Below are positions 23,766-31,612 of a stretch of DNA of 37,413 bases, piece by piece (within the stretch, counting starts at the first letter, position 1; each line of letters begins with the position of its first letter). Under the pieces are notes generated by a model. The model had not been told where the DNA came from, ran no database searches, and was given only the letters and a program-made list of their open reading frames with translations. The stretch comes from Microbispora siamensis. GTDB lineage: Bacteria; Actinomycetota; Actinomycetes; Streptosporangiales; Streptosporangiaceae. The stretch is taken from assembly GCF_016863095.1 (NCBI RefSeq), contig NZ_BOOF01000046.1:1-37413 (forward strand). The letters are read 5' to 3'. Position numbers and translations under genes: made by a program.

Positions 23766-25277
23766 GTGAACCATTTGGACTGGTACGTTCTCGGCGCCTA
23801 TTTCATCGTCATGGTGGGGATCGGCGTCTACTCGCACCGGCGCATCGGCAATATCAGTGACTTCTTCACCGCCGGGGGCAAGATGCCCTGGTGGCTGGCC
23901 GGGATCTCGCACCACATGTCCGGCTACAGCGCCGTCATGTTCACCGGGTACGCCGGCATCGCCTACCTCTACGGCGCCACCTCGTACGTCACCTGGGCCT
24001 TCCCGATCGCGATCGGCATCGCGATCGGCTCGGTGCTGTTCGCCCCGAGGCTGAACCGGATCCGCTCGAAGCTCAGGGTCAGCTCGCCGCTGGAGTTCCT
24101 CGCCAAGCGGTACAACGTGCCGACCCAGCAGGCGCTCGCGTGGTCGGGCGGCCTGCTGAAGATCGTGGACGTCGGCGCGAAGTGGGCCGCGATCGCCACG
24201 CTGCTGTCGACGTTCACCGGCCTGTCGCTCAACCAGGGCATCCTCATCACCGGCGTCGTCACCGCCGTCTACTGCACGGTCGGCGGCCTGTGGGCCGACG
24301 CGCTCACCGACTTCGGGCAGTTCGTCATCCAGCTTCTCGCCGGTGTCGTGATGCTCTTCGCCGTCCTCGCCAAGCTCGGCGGCATCGGCGCGGTGGGCGA
24401 CATGTGGGACCGGCTGCCGCCCGATCACGCGAACCCGCTCAACGGCCCGTACACGATGACGTTCCTGCTCGCGTTCCTGTTCATAAAGACGTTCGAGTAC
24501 AACGGCGGCATGTGGAACCAGGCCCAGCGCTACATGGCCGCGCCGACCGCGGCGCAGGCCGCCCGCGGCGCGCGGCTGTCGGCCGTGCTGTGGGCGGTCT
24601 GGCCGCTGCTGCTGTTCTTCCCGATGTGGGCCGCGCCGCTGCTGGTCCACGCGACCAAGCCGGACGCGAGCGACTCCTACGCGCTGCTGACCACCCAGCT
24701 CATCCCGCACGGCCTGCTCGGCCTGGTGATCGCGGGCTTCTTCTCGCACACGATGGCGATGGCCTCCTCCGACGCCAACGCGATCGCCTCGGTCTTCACC
24801 CGCGACGTGATCCCGGTGCTGTCCCGCGCGGCGCGGGCCTGGGACACCAGGGCCGGCCTGGTCGCGGCCCGGGTCACCACGGTGGCGTTCATCGCGCTGT
24901 CGATGGCCGTGGCCACCCAGGTCAACAGCCCGGTGCTGAAGGACATCATCACGGTCGTCATCAAGTGGGTGGCCGGCCTCATGGGCCCGATCTCGATCCC
25001 GCTGCTGCTCGGCATGCTGCCGCTGTTCCGCAGGTCCGGCCCGACGGCCGCGCTGGTCTCGTGGGCGGCCGGCCTGTTCGTCTTCTGGCTCACCAACTAC
25101 GGCATGAGCGACGTCTCGACCGCCGTGGCGACGGCCGCGCCGGTGGCCACCTCGCTGGTGCTCTTCACGGTCATCGGCTTCATCCGTCCGGAGAACACCC
25201 CCGAGCGCGAGGAACTGCTCCAGACCGTCAACACCGACGAGGACAGCGCCGCGCGGCCGCTTCCCGCGTCCGCCTGA
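23766..25277 (+). CDS. Sodium:solute symporter family (SSS) transporter
   Basis: Protein of 503 residues with about 13 membrane segments and the LeuT-type fold. Features include DFFTAGGKMPWWLAGISHHM, the GYAGIAYLYG segment near helix 2, TVGGLWADALTDFGQFV in the sodium-binding region and ASSDANAIASVFTRDV, close to the conserved SSF signature. It should couple sodium to import of a sugar, carboxylate or similar compound; the exact substrate is not predictable. GTG 23766 follows GGAGGT by 10 bases. The long leader carries a CRP-like palindrome, suggesting catabolite control. It stands alone and ends at a strong terminator. Confidence 0.9.
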   Translation: MNHLDWYVLGAYFIVMVGIGVYSHRRIGNISDFFTAGGKMPWWLAGISHHMSGYSAVMFTGYAGIAYLYGATSYVTWAFPIAIGIAIGSVLFAPRLNRIRSKLRVSSPLEFLAKRYNVPTQQALAWSGGLLKIVDVGAKWAAIATLLSTFTGLSLNQGILITGVVTAVYCTVGGLWADALTDFGQFVIQLLAGVVMLFAVLAKLGGIGAVGDMWDRLPPDHANPLNGPYTMTFLLAFLFIKTFEYNGGMWNQAQRYMAAPTAAQAARGARLSAVLWAVWPLLLFFPMWAAPLLVHATKPDASDSYALLTTQLIPHGLLGLVIAGFFSHTMAMASSDANAIASVFTRDVIPVLSRAARAWDTRAGLVAARVTTVAFIALSMAVATQVNSPVLKDIITVVIKWVAGLMGPISIPLLLGMLPLFRRSGPTAALVSWAAGLFVFWLTNYGMSDVSTAVATAAPVATSLVLFTVIGFIRPENTPEREELLQTVNTDEDSAARPLPASA

Positions 25278-25360
25278 GAGCGCCCGTGCCTCCCCACTGA
25301 CCGCCGCACCGCTCCCCGCGTTCACCTGACCGGCCCGGGGTGCGGTGCGGCCCCGGAACG

Positions 25361-25402
25361 CGGTACGGCCGCCGCACCGGTCAGCGGGCGGCGGCCGTAC
25401 CG
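25361..25402. terminator. Bidirectional terminator, symporter / acyl-CoA dehydrogenase
   Basis: A perfect 14-base inverted repeat, CGGTACGGCCGCCG (25361-25374) and its complement (25389-25402), around a 14-base loop, between two convergent genes and 14 bases from the dehydrogenase stop. Confidence 0.75.
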
Positions 25403-25415
25403 AACCGGAATCGGA

Positions 25416-27239
25416 TCAGAAGGACTCTTCCGGCAGTTCCATGAGGTCCTGGCCGGTGGCGGCGAGCACGCGGCGCTCGGCGGCCAGGCGGGGCAGCACG
25501 GTCTGCGCGAAGAACGAGGCCGCGGCGACCTTGCCCGTGTAGAACGCCTTGTCCTCCTCCGAGGCGGACAGGGCGTTCAGCGCGATCTCGGCCTGGCGCA
25601 GCAGCAGCCAGCCAAGCACCAGGTCGCCCAGCGCCATGAGGAACCGGGTGGTGTTGAGGCCGACCTTGTAGACCTCCTGCGGCGTCTCCATCGAGGCGAT
25701 CGCCCAGCCGGCCATCGTGTCGGCCATCGCCTTGACCTCGTCGGCCGCCTCGTCGAGCAGGCCGCGCTCGACCTTCAGCCGTCCGTTGCCCGCCTCAGAG
25801 GCGGCGAACGCCTTGATCTCGCCGAGCAGCGACCCCAGCGCCGCGCCCTGGTTCTTCAGGATCTTGCGGAAGAACAGGTCCTGGCCCTGGATCGCGGTCG
25901 TGCCCTCGTACAGTGAGTCGATCTTCGAGTCGCGGATGTACTGCTCGATCGGGTAGTCCTGCAGGAAGCCCGAGCCGCCGAGCGTCTGCAGCGAGCGGGC
26001 CAGCAGCTCGTACGACCGCTCGGAGCCGACGCCCTTGACCAGCGGGAGCAGCAGGTCGTTGAGCGCCTCGGCGGCCTCGTCGCGGCGGCCCTCGAACTCC
26101 GCGATCTGGATCTGGTCCTGGATCGTCGCCGTGTAGATGACCAGCGCCCGCATCGCCTCGGCGTACGACTTCTGCAGCATGAGCTCGCGGCGTACGTCGG
26201 GGTGGTGGGTGATCGTCACGCGCGGGGCGGTCTTGTCGCCCGAGCGGGTGAGGTCGGCGCCCTGGACACGGTTCTTGGCGAAGTCCAGCGCGTTGAGGTA
26301 GCCGGTGGACAGCGTGGCGATGGCCTTGGCGCCCACCATCATGCGGGCGTGCTCGATGACCATGAACATCTGCCGGATGCCGTCGTGCACGTCGCCGACC
26401 AGGTAGCCGATGGCGGGGTGCTTCTCGCCGAGCGTGAGCTCGCAGGTCGTGGAGACCTTCAGGCCCATCTTCTTCTCGACGTTGGTGACGTACACGCCGT
26501 TGCGCTCGCCCAGCTCGCCGGTCTCCAGGTCCACCAGGTACTTCGGCACGAGGAACATCGACAGGCCCTTGGTGCCGGGCCTGGCGCCCTCGGGCCGGGC
26601 CAGCACGAGGTGGAAGATGTTCTCGGCCATGTCGTGCTCGGCGCTGGTGATGAAGCGCTTGACGCCCTCGATGTGCCAGGTGCCGTCGGGCTGCTGGATC
26701 GCCTTCGTACGGCCCGCGCCCACGTCGGAGCCGGCGTCGGGCTCGGTCAGCACCATGGTCGCGCCCCAGCGCCGCTCGACGGCCAGCTCGGCGAACCGCT
26801 TCTGCTCGGGGGTGCCGAGTTCGAACAGCAGGTGGGAGAAGGCCGGGCCGCAGGCGAACATCCACACGGCGGGGTTGGCGCCGAGCACCATCTCGGCCAT
26901 GGCCCACACCAGGCTGCGCGGGGCGGGCGTGCCGCCGAGCTCCGGCTGCAGCTCCAGGCGCCACCACTCGGCGTCCACCCAGGCCTGGTAGGAGCGCTTG
27001 AAGCTCTCCGGCATGGTGACGCTGTGGGTGGCGGGATCGAAGACGGGCGGGTGGCGGTCGGCGTCCTCGAACGACTCGGCGATGGGGCCGGTGGCGAGCC
27101 GGTTCACCTCGTCCAGCACGCTTCGCGCGGTGTCCTCGTCCACCTCGGCGAACGGGCCGGTGCCGAGGATCTCCCTGCGCCCGAACACCTCGAAGAGGTT
27201 GAACTCCAGGTCGCGGAGGTTGCTCTTGTAGTGACCCAT
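25416..27239 (-). CDS. Acyl-CoA dehydrogenase, long (about 600-residue) type
   Basis: Protein of 607 residues, the FadE5/AidB-like long class with extra N- and C-terminal domains. TMVLTEPDAGSDVGAGRTKA is the FAD/substrate signature, HIEGVKRFITSAEHD follows, and YEGTTAIQGQDL contains the glutamate region near the active site. The C-terminal KAMADTMAGWAI and WLLLRQAEIAL helices match the family-specific tail domain. It introduces the 2,3-double bond in an acyl-CoA, passing electrons to ETF. ATG 27239 follows AGGAG by about 9 bases. A TetR-type palindrome lies in the upstream promoter region. No other beta-oxidation gene adjoins it. Confidence 0.93.
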   Translation of the reverse strand: MGHYKSNLRDLEFNLFEVFGRREILGTGPFAEVDEDTARSVLDEVNRLATGPIAESFEDADRHPPVFDPATHSVTMPESFKRSYQAWVDAEWWRLELQPELGGTPAPRSLVWAMAEMVLGANPAVWMFACGPAFSHLLFELGTPEQKRFAELAVERRWGATMVLTEPDAGSDVGAGRTKAIQQPDGTWHIEGVKRFITSAEHDMAENIFHLVLARPEGARPGTKGLSMFLVPKYLVDLETGELGERNGVYVTNVEKKMGLKVSTTCELTLGEKHPAIGYLVGDVHDGIRQMFMVIEHARMMVGAKAIATLSTGYLNALDFAKNRVQGADLTRSGDKTAPRVTITHHPDVRRELMLQKSYAEAMRALVIYTATIQDQIQIAEFEGRRDEAAEALNDLLLPLVKGVGSERSYELLARSLQTLGGSGFLQDYPIEQYIRDSKIDSLYEGTTAIQGQDLFFRKILKNQGAALGSLLGEIKAFAASEAGNGRLKVERGLLDEAADEVKAMADTMAGWAIASMETPQEVYKVGLNTTRFLMALGDLVLGWLLLRQAEIALNALSASEEDKAFYTGKVAAASFFAQTVLPRLAAERRVLAATGQDLMELPEESF

Positions 27240-27275
27240 CTGTGTGCGCTCCTAGAACCGAACCCGGGGGTAACG

Positions 27276-27287
27276 TACTGGTCGGTA
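27276..27287. promoter_or_regulatory. Possible TetR-type operator of the acyl-CoA dehydrogenase
   Basis: TACTGGTCGGTA is a partial palindrome (TACxG..CxGTA) of the kind bound by TetR regulators of lipid and CoA metabolism. It lies between a possible -35 (TTCGTT) and -10 (TACGTT, minus strand, 27273-27278) of the dehydrogenase, so a bound protein would block transcription. No TetR gene is in the window. Confidence 0.35.
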
Positions 27288-27463
27288 ACTCTAAACGAAT
27301 GCTACCCGCGAGTAACCGGCGATATCCATGGTCTGTGCCACAGATCGCACGGAATGGTGACGCACAACCGGTATGTTCTCGTTGTGAGAAGGCCGTGATC
27401 CGCGGTCTTCCCGGACGAGGTGCCCGCCGTACCCGGACCAGCGAAGACGGTGGGCGGAAGGAC

Positions 27464-27709
27464 ATGGACCAAGTTCTGCAGATCGTCGGCGCCGTCCTCA
27501 TCCTCGGCGCGTTCCTGCTCTCCCAGATGAACGTCCTCGACAACCGCTCGAAGATCTACCTCACGCTCAATTTCGCCGGCTCCGCGGTGCTCGCGTGGCT
27601 CGCGTACGCGGACGACGACTGGGGATTCCTGCTCCTGGAGGGGGTCTGGGCCATCGTGTCCGCGGTCGGGCTCGTCCGGTCCCTGCGCCCACGGCGGGCG
27701 ACAACGTAA
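27464..27709 (+). CDS. Small two- or three-helix membrane protein (CBU_0592-like)
   Basis: Protein of 81 residues. An N-terminal helix (VLQIVGAVLILGAFLLSQM), NRSKIYLTLNFAGSAVLAWL and WGFLLLEGVWAIVSAVGLV make three short hydrophobic segments. The order of Y-x-x-LN-x-x-G and E-x-x-W matches small membrane proteins annotated as the CBU_0592 family, whose function is unknown. ATG 27464 follows GGAAGG by a few bases; longer upstream frames do not look coding. It follows the divergent promoter of the acyl-CoA dehydrogenase by about 220 bases. Confidence 0.7.
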   Translation: MDQVLQIVGAVLILGAFLLSQMNVLDNRSKIYLTLNFAGSAVLAWLAYADDDWGFLLLEGVWAIVSAVGLVRSLRPRRATT

Positions 27710-27714
27710 CCTGC

Positions 27715-27744
27715 TTGACACTTTTACCGGTGTCGCGATTGGCT
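27715..27744 (+). promoter_or_regulatory. Promoter of the VOC-family gene
   Basis: A perfect -35 TTGACA (27715-27720), 18-base spacer and TTGGCT (27739-27744) as a poor -10. The predicted transcription start falls at the GTG at 27751, giving a leaderless mRNA. Confidence 0.45.
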
Positions 27745-27750
27745 GGGCGC

Positions 27751-28134
27751 GTGATTGAGATCTACACGACGACGATCGACTGTGCCCAGCCCTACGAGCT
27801 GGCCCAGTGGTGGAGCGCGGCCCTGGGCTGGCCGCTCGTCGACTCCGAGCCGGAGGACGACGAGGTCATGCTGGAACGTCCGGGCGGTGTCCCGCACCTG
27901 CTCTTCATCCGGGTGGCTGAGGGCAAGACGGTCAAGAACCGCGTGCACCTCGACGTGAGACCCAGCGGGGACGGCACCCGCGACCAGGAGGTGGAGCGGC
28001 TGCTCGCGCTCGGGGCCAAGCCGTACGAGGACCACCGGACGCCGGACGGCGCCGGATGGGTCACCCTGCTCGACCCCGAGGGCAACGAGTTCTGCGTCTG
28101 CCGCGGCGAGGCCGAGCGCGCGGCCTCCGCCTGA
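27751..28134 (+). CDS. VOC-family (glyoxalase-like) protein
   Basis: Protein of 127 residues. It shows the paired beta-alpha-beta-beta-beta units of the vicinal oxygen chelate fold: IEIYTTTIDCAQPYELAQWW, PHLLFIRVAEGKTVKNRVHL, then GWVTLLDPEGNEFCV, the last carrying the metal-binding glutamate region. It resembles the Glyoxalase_6 subgroup. Members include dioxygenases, resistance proteins and many of unknown role; this one cannot be assigned. The start is most likely GTG 27751, leaderless from the TTGACA promoter, with an in-frame GTG at 27730 as an alternative. Its stop lies 3 bases from that of the convergent membrane protein. Confidence 0.83.
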   Translation: MIEIYTTTIDCAQPYELAQWWSAALGWPLVDSEPEDDEVMLERPGGVPHLLFIRVAEGKTVKNRVHLDVRPSGDGTRDQEVERLLALGAKPYEDHRTPDGAGWVTLLDPEGNEFCVCRGEAERAASA

Positions 28135-28137
28135 CGT

Positions 28138-28587
28138 CTACTGGGCCTTGGCCCGGCCGCGCATCGAGAACGTGAGGACGGCGGTGATCAGCAGCACGAC
28201 CGCGCCGCCCCACAGCGCGTCCCAGGCCGAGCCGAAGACGCCCTCGCGGTCGATCACGAGCTGCACCGGGTACATGAGGGCCGCCGCGCCGAGGCCCGGG
28301 TAGAGCGAGAAGCGCCAGGGGTGGCGCAGCGCCCAGAGACGGGCCTGCCGGGTCACCCGGTCGCCGACGTCCGGCTTGGAGATCGCACCGATCGCGGCGA
28401 CGAGGGCGAACACGGTGATCCCCGCGCACAGGGCCCAGGTCAGGTCGGCGGGGCCGGGCAGGATGACGCCCAGGAGGAAGCTCGTGGCCGCGACCGCCCC
28501 ACCGGACGTCGCCGCGGCCCGCCAGGGCGCGCCGCGCAGGGCCGCGCCGGCCAAGGACATCTCGTCCATGCGGGTCAGTTCGTTCAT
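28138..28587 (-). CDS. Uncharacterised membrane protein
   Basis: Protein of 149 residues, not assigned to a family. It has three or four hydrophobic segments: AAATSGGAVAATSFLLGVIL, LTWALCAGITVFALVAAIGA, a moderately hydrophobic YPGLGAAALMYPVQLVI, and WGGAVVLLITAVLTF, with positive residues in the loop between the second and third (RQARLWALRHPWRF). ATG 28587 is the chosen start; no clear ribosome site is visible, and 28623 would add 12 residues. It lies convergent to the VOC gene and divergent from GNAT, so it forms its own unit. Confidence 0.65.
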   Translation of the reverse strand: MNELTRMDEMSLAGAALRGAPWRAAATSGGAVAATSFLLGVILPGPADLTWALCAGITVFALVAAIGAISKPDVGDRVTRQARLWALRHPWRFSLYPGLGAAALMYPVQLVIDREGVFGSAWDALWGGAVVLLITAVLTFSMRGRAKAQ

Positions 28588-28673
28588 GACTACAGCGTGC
28601 CTTTTCGGGCCTTTCGCCGGCATCGGGGAAGTCCCTGAGCCGCCCCTGACGCCACCCGGTTAGGCTCCCCCGC

Positions 28674-29120
28674 ATGGATCTGCACTTCCGTACAGCCCGG
28701 CGTGAGGACGTCCCCGTCATCGTGGCGATGATCAACGAGGACCCGATCACCGCCGCCCGTCCGTCCTCCGGGGAGCCCGACTACTACGCCGCCTTCGAGG
28801 CGGTGGACACCGACCCGCGCAACGAGTTGATCGTCGTGGAGTCGGACGGCGAGGTGGTCGGGACCATGCAGATCACCTACATCCCCGGACTGTCGCGACG
28901 GGGCGGCGAGCGCGCGCTGATCGAGGCGGTCAGGGTCGCCGTGCCGCACCGCAACCGGGGGATCGGCCGGGAGATGATGCGGTGGGCGGTCGAGCGGGCC
29001 CGGGAGCGCGGCTGCGCGCTGGTGCAGCTCACCTCCGACAAGGCCCGCACCGAGGCCCACCGCTTCTACGGCTCGCTCGGCTTCGACGCCTCACACGAGG
29101 GGTTCAAGCTCCTCCTCTGA
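28674..29120 (+). CDS. GNAT-family N-acetyltransferase
   Basis: Protein of 148 residues with a full GNAT fold. The acetyl-CoA pyrophosphate loop is HRNRGIGREM (92-101), preceded by the strand EAVRVAV, with SDKARTEAHRFYGSLGF near the end as usual. Substrate unknown. TAGGCT at 28661-28666 lies 7 bases before ATG 28674, so it is probably translated from a leaderless mRNA. Its last 30 bases overlap the 3' end of the convergent molybdopterin oxidoreductase gene (29091-29120). Confidence 0.9.
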   Translation: MDLHFRTARREDVPVIVAMINEDPITAARPSSGEPDYYAAFEAVDTDPRNELIVVESDGEVVGTMQITYIPGLSRRGGERALIEAVRVAVPHRNRGIGREMMRWAVERARERGCALVQLTSDKARTEAHRFYGSLGFDASHEGFKLLL

Positions 29121-31139
29121 CAGTGGGGCGACGTCGACGAAGTTGTCGTGGTAGACGGGGCCCCGGCCCATGTCGGCGTCCCGCTCGTCCACGAGCGCGT
29201 TGGGGTTGGCGCCGGCCGACAGCTTCGGCCAGTGGCCCTTCGGCGCCGCCACCACCCCCGGCGCGACCCGGTCGCTGACCTCCACGTACGCCCTGAACTC
29301 GCCGTTGCCGTTGAAGACCCGGGCGGCCTGCCCGTCCACGAGCCCCCGGGACTCGGCGTCGGCCGGGTTGACCAGCACCCGCGGGCCCTTCGACCGCTTG
29401 CGCAGCTCCGGATTGTTGGCGAACTGCGTGTTCAGGAACGTGTGCGCGGCCGGGGTGATCATGACGAGCGGGTGCGGCCGGTCGGCGGGAGCCGTACGGG
29501 CGGTGAGCGAGGGGACGTAGCCCGCCACCCGCGGCAGCCCGGCGGCCTCGGCCTTCTCGGAGGCGAACTCCAGCCGCCCGCTCGGCGTCGGGAAGCCCTC
29601 CGTGAACGGCACGAACGGGTCGGCCACCCGGAGTCGGGCCCACCCCTCCTTGCGGATCTCCTCCACGGAGATCCCCGTCTGGGCGAGCGTCTGCTCGGCC
29701 AGTTCAAGGTCGCTGTCGTACAGGGACGGCTCGGTCAGGCCCATCAGCCGGGCGAGCCTCCGGAAGGTCTCCGTCGTCGGCAGGCACTCGCCCGGCGGCT
29801 CGACGGCGGGCTCGTTCCACACCATGTACATGTGCCCGTAGCCGTGGTGCACGTCCAGATGCTCGATCTGCATGGTCGCGGGCAGCACGTAGTCGGCGTA
29901 GTCGACGGTGTCGGTCGGGAACTGCTCCATCACCACCGTGAACAGGTCCTCCCGCGCCAGCGCCGCCCTGATCCGGTTCTGGTCGGACGTTGAGCCCAGC
30001 GGGTTGGCCGCGTAGACCCACAGGCACTTGACCGACTCGTCCAGCCCGTCGGCCAGCCGGGTCATCGTGAGCGTGCGCACGGGATGGGGGAGCAGGTCGT
30101 CGCGCGGGTCGGGGCCCGTGGGGGCGTACCCCGAGGTGGAGTAGGCCACGCCGCCGCCGGGGTATCGCCAGTCGCCGGTGACGCCGGGGATACAGGCGAT
30201 CACCCGCATCGCGGCCCCGCCGCCCGCGTGCCGCTGGATGCCCATCGTGGCCCGGATGCCGGTCGGCCGGGTGTGCGCGAGCCGTACGCCGAGGGCGCGG
30301 ATCCGCTCCTCGGGCAGGCCGGTGATCTCCGCCACCAGCGCCGGGGGATGCCTGCGGATCTCGGCCTCGAACTCGTCCCAGCCGGTCGTGTGCTCCTCGA
30401 TGTACGCGCGGTCCTCCGCGCCCTCCTCCAGCACGACGTGCAGCAGGCCGAGGGCGAGCGCGGCGTCGGTGCCCGGCCGGATCGGCAGGTGCTCGTCCGC
30501 CTGGTCGGCCGTACGCGTGCGGATGGGGTCGATCGCCACGACGTACGCCCCGGCGGCGCGGGCGTCCTGGACGAACTTCCACAGGTGGTGGCCGCTGGTC
30601 AGCGTGTTGGTGCCCCACAGCAGGATCAGCCGCGACAACGCGAACGTCTCGGGGTCCATGCCGCCGGGAGTCCCGTTGACGTACCGCAGCCCGTCGTTGC
30701 CGGCCCGCGCGCAGATGTTGAGGTCGTGCCGGGACGCGCCGAGGGCGTTCCAGAACCGCCGCCCGGCCTGACCCGACTCGCCCTGGACATACCCGAGCGT
30801 CCCGGTGCCCTGGTAGGGCCAGATCGCCTCGCCGCCGTGCTCCTCGACGATCGACGTCAGCCTGGCGGCGATCTCCGACAGCGCCTGGTCCAGGCTGATC
30901 CGCTCGAACCGGCCGGACCCCTTCGGCCCGACCCTCTTCAACGGGTGGAGAATGCGGTCGGCCGACCGCACCTGCTCCAGGTAGCGGTTGACCTTCACGC
31001 ACAGGGCCCCGCGCGTGTAGGGGTGGTCGCGGTTGCCGCGCAACCCGACGGCCTCGCCGTCGCGTACGGTGACGACCCAGGAGCAGGTGTCGGGACAGTC
31101 GAGCGGACAGGCGCCGAGGACGGGTAGCGACGAGCTCAT
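29091..31139 (-). CDS. Molybdopterin-dependent oxidoreductase
   Basis: Protein of 682 residues of the DMSO reductase superfamily. An N-terminal [4Fe-4S] motif is Cys11, Cys15, Cys19 and Cys47 (ACPLDCPDTC ... GALC). Blocks LWGTNTLTSGHHLWKF, YVVAIDPIRTRTADQAD, GDWRYPGGGV and a C-terminal VLVNPADAESRGLVDGQAA are molybdopterin guanine dinucleotide-binding segments. A cysteine in NICARAGN sits where some family members place the molybdenum ligand. No Tat signal is visible, so it is likely cytoplasmic. The substrate is unknown. No partner ferredoxin or membrane subunit is near. TAACGT 7 bases before ATG 31139 suggests leaderless mRNA. Confidence 0.88.
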   Translation of the reverse strand: MSSSLPVLGACPLDCPDTCSWVVTVRDGEAVGLRGNRDHPYTRGALCVKVNRYLEQVRSADRILHPLKRVGPKGSGRFERISLDQALSEIAARLTSIVEEHGGEAIWPYQGTGTLGYVQGESGQAGRRFWNALGASRHDLNICARAGNDGLRYVNGTPGGMDPETFALSRLILLWGTNTLTSGHHLWKFVQDARAAGAYVVAIDPIRTRTADQADEHLPIRPGTDAALALGLLHVVLEEGAEDRAYIEEHTTGWDEFEAEIRRHPPALVAEITGLPEERIRALGVRLAHTRPTGIRATMGIQRHAGGGAAMRVIACIPGVTGDWRYPGGGVAYSTSGYAPTGPDPRDDLLPHPVRTLTMTRLADGLDESVKCLWVYAANPLGSTSDQNRIRAALAREDLFTVVMEQFPTDTVDYADYVLPATMQIEHLDVHHGYGHMYMVWNEPAVEPPGECLPTTETFRRLARLMGLTEPSLYDSDLELAEQTLAQTGISVEEIRKEGWARLRVADPFVPFTEGFPTPSGRLEFASEKAEAAGLPRVAGYVPSLTARTAPADRPHPLVMITPAAHTFLNTQFANNPELRKRSKGPRVLVNPADAESRGLVDGQAARVFNGNGEFRAYVEVSDRVAPGVVAAPKGHWPKLSAGANPNALVDERDADMGRGPVYHDNFVDVAPLSEEELEPLV

Positions 31140-31174
31140 GGCATCGACGTTAGCGCGCCGCCTGCGGGCGGTCT

Positions 31175-31612
31175 CTACCGGATTTCCCCCACGTACGCGA
31201 TGTTCGCGGTGTCCTCGGGATCGGTGCTGGGCGCCCCGGAGAACCAGGCGTCCAGGATCTCGGTCAGGACCTGCCGGGAGGTGAGGCGGAGACTGAGCGC
31301 GAGCACGTTGGCGTCGTTCCATTTGCGGGCGCCCGCGGCGGTGGCGGCGTCGGCGCACAGCGCCGCCCGCACCCCCGCTACCTTGTTTGCCGCTATGGAC
31401 GCGCCGGTGCCGGTCCAGCAACAGACCACGGCCTGGTCCGCGCGGCCCTCCGCGACGTCCCTCGCCGCGGCGGAACAGCACCACGCCCAATCGGCCCGGT
31501 CGCCGGGGGCCAGTGCTCCATAGAGTGTGACTGAATGGCCGCGCCGTTCCACCTCGGCCACAAGCTCCGACGCGACCCCGTCGAGGCTGTCCGAGGCCAG
31601 GGATATACGCAT
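31175..31612 (-). CDS. RpiB/LacA/LacB-like sugar-phosphate isomerase family protein
   Basis: Protein of 145 residues with the RpiB/LacAB fold: MRISLASDSLDG, CCWTGTGASIAANKVAGVRA, and NDANVLALSLR then ILDAWF. Cys65 aligns with the catalytic Cys of E. coli RpiB. However, two histidines that help ribose 5-phosphate binding and ring opening are replaced, by Ser in the N-terminal ASDS (normally CDH) and by Trp98 in KWNDAN (normally QHNDTN). The substrate may therefore differ from ribose 5-phosphate. ATG 31612 overlaps on the opposite strand with the next gene's ATG (GCATGC), so no room exists for ribosome sites; CACAAT 7 bases upstream fits a leaderless transcript. Confidence 0.8.
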   Translation of the reverse strand: MRISLASDSLDGVASELVAEVERRGHSVTLYGALAPGDRADWAWCCSAAARDVAEGRADQAVVCCWTGTGASIAANKVAGVRAALCADAATAAGARKWNDANVLALSLRLTSRQVLTEILDAWFSGAPSTDPEDTANIAYVGEIR

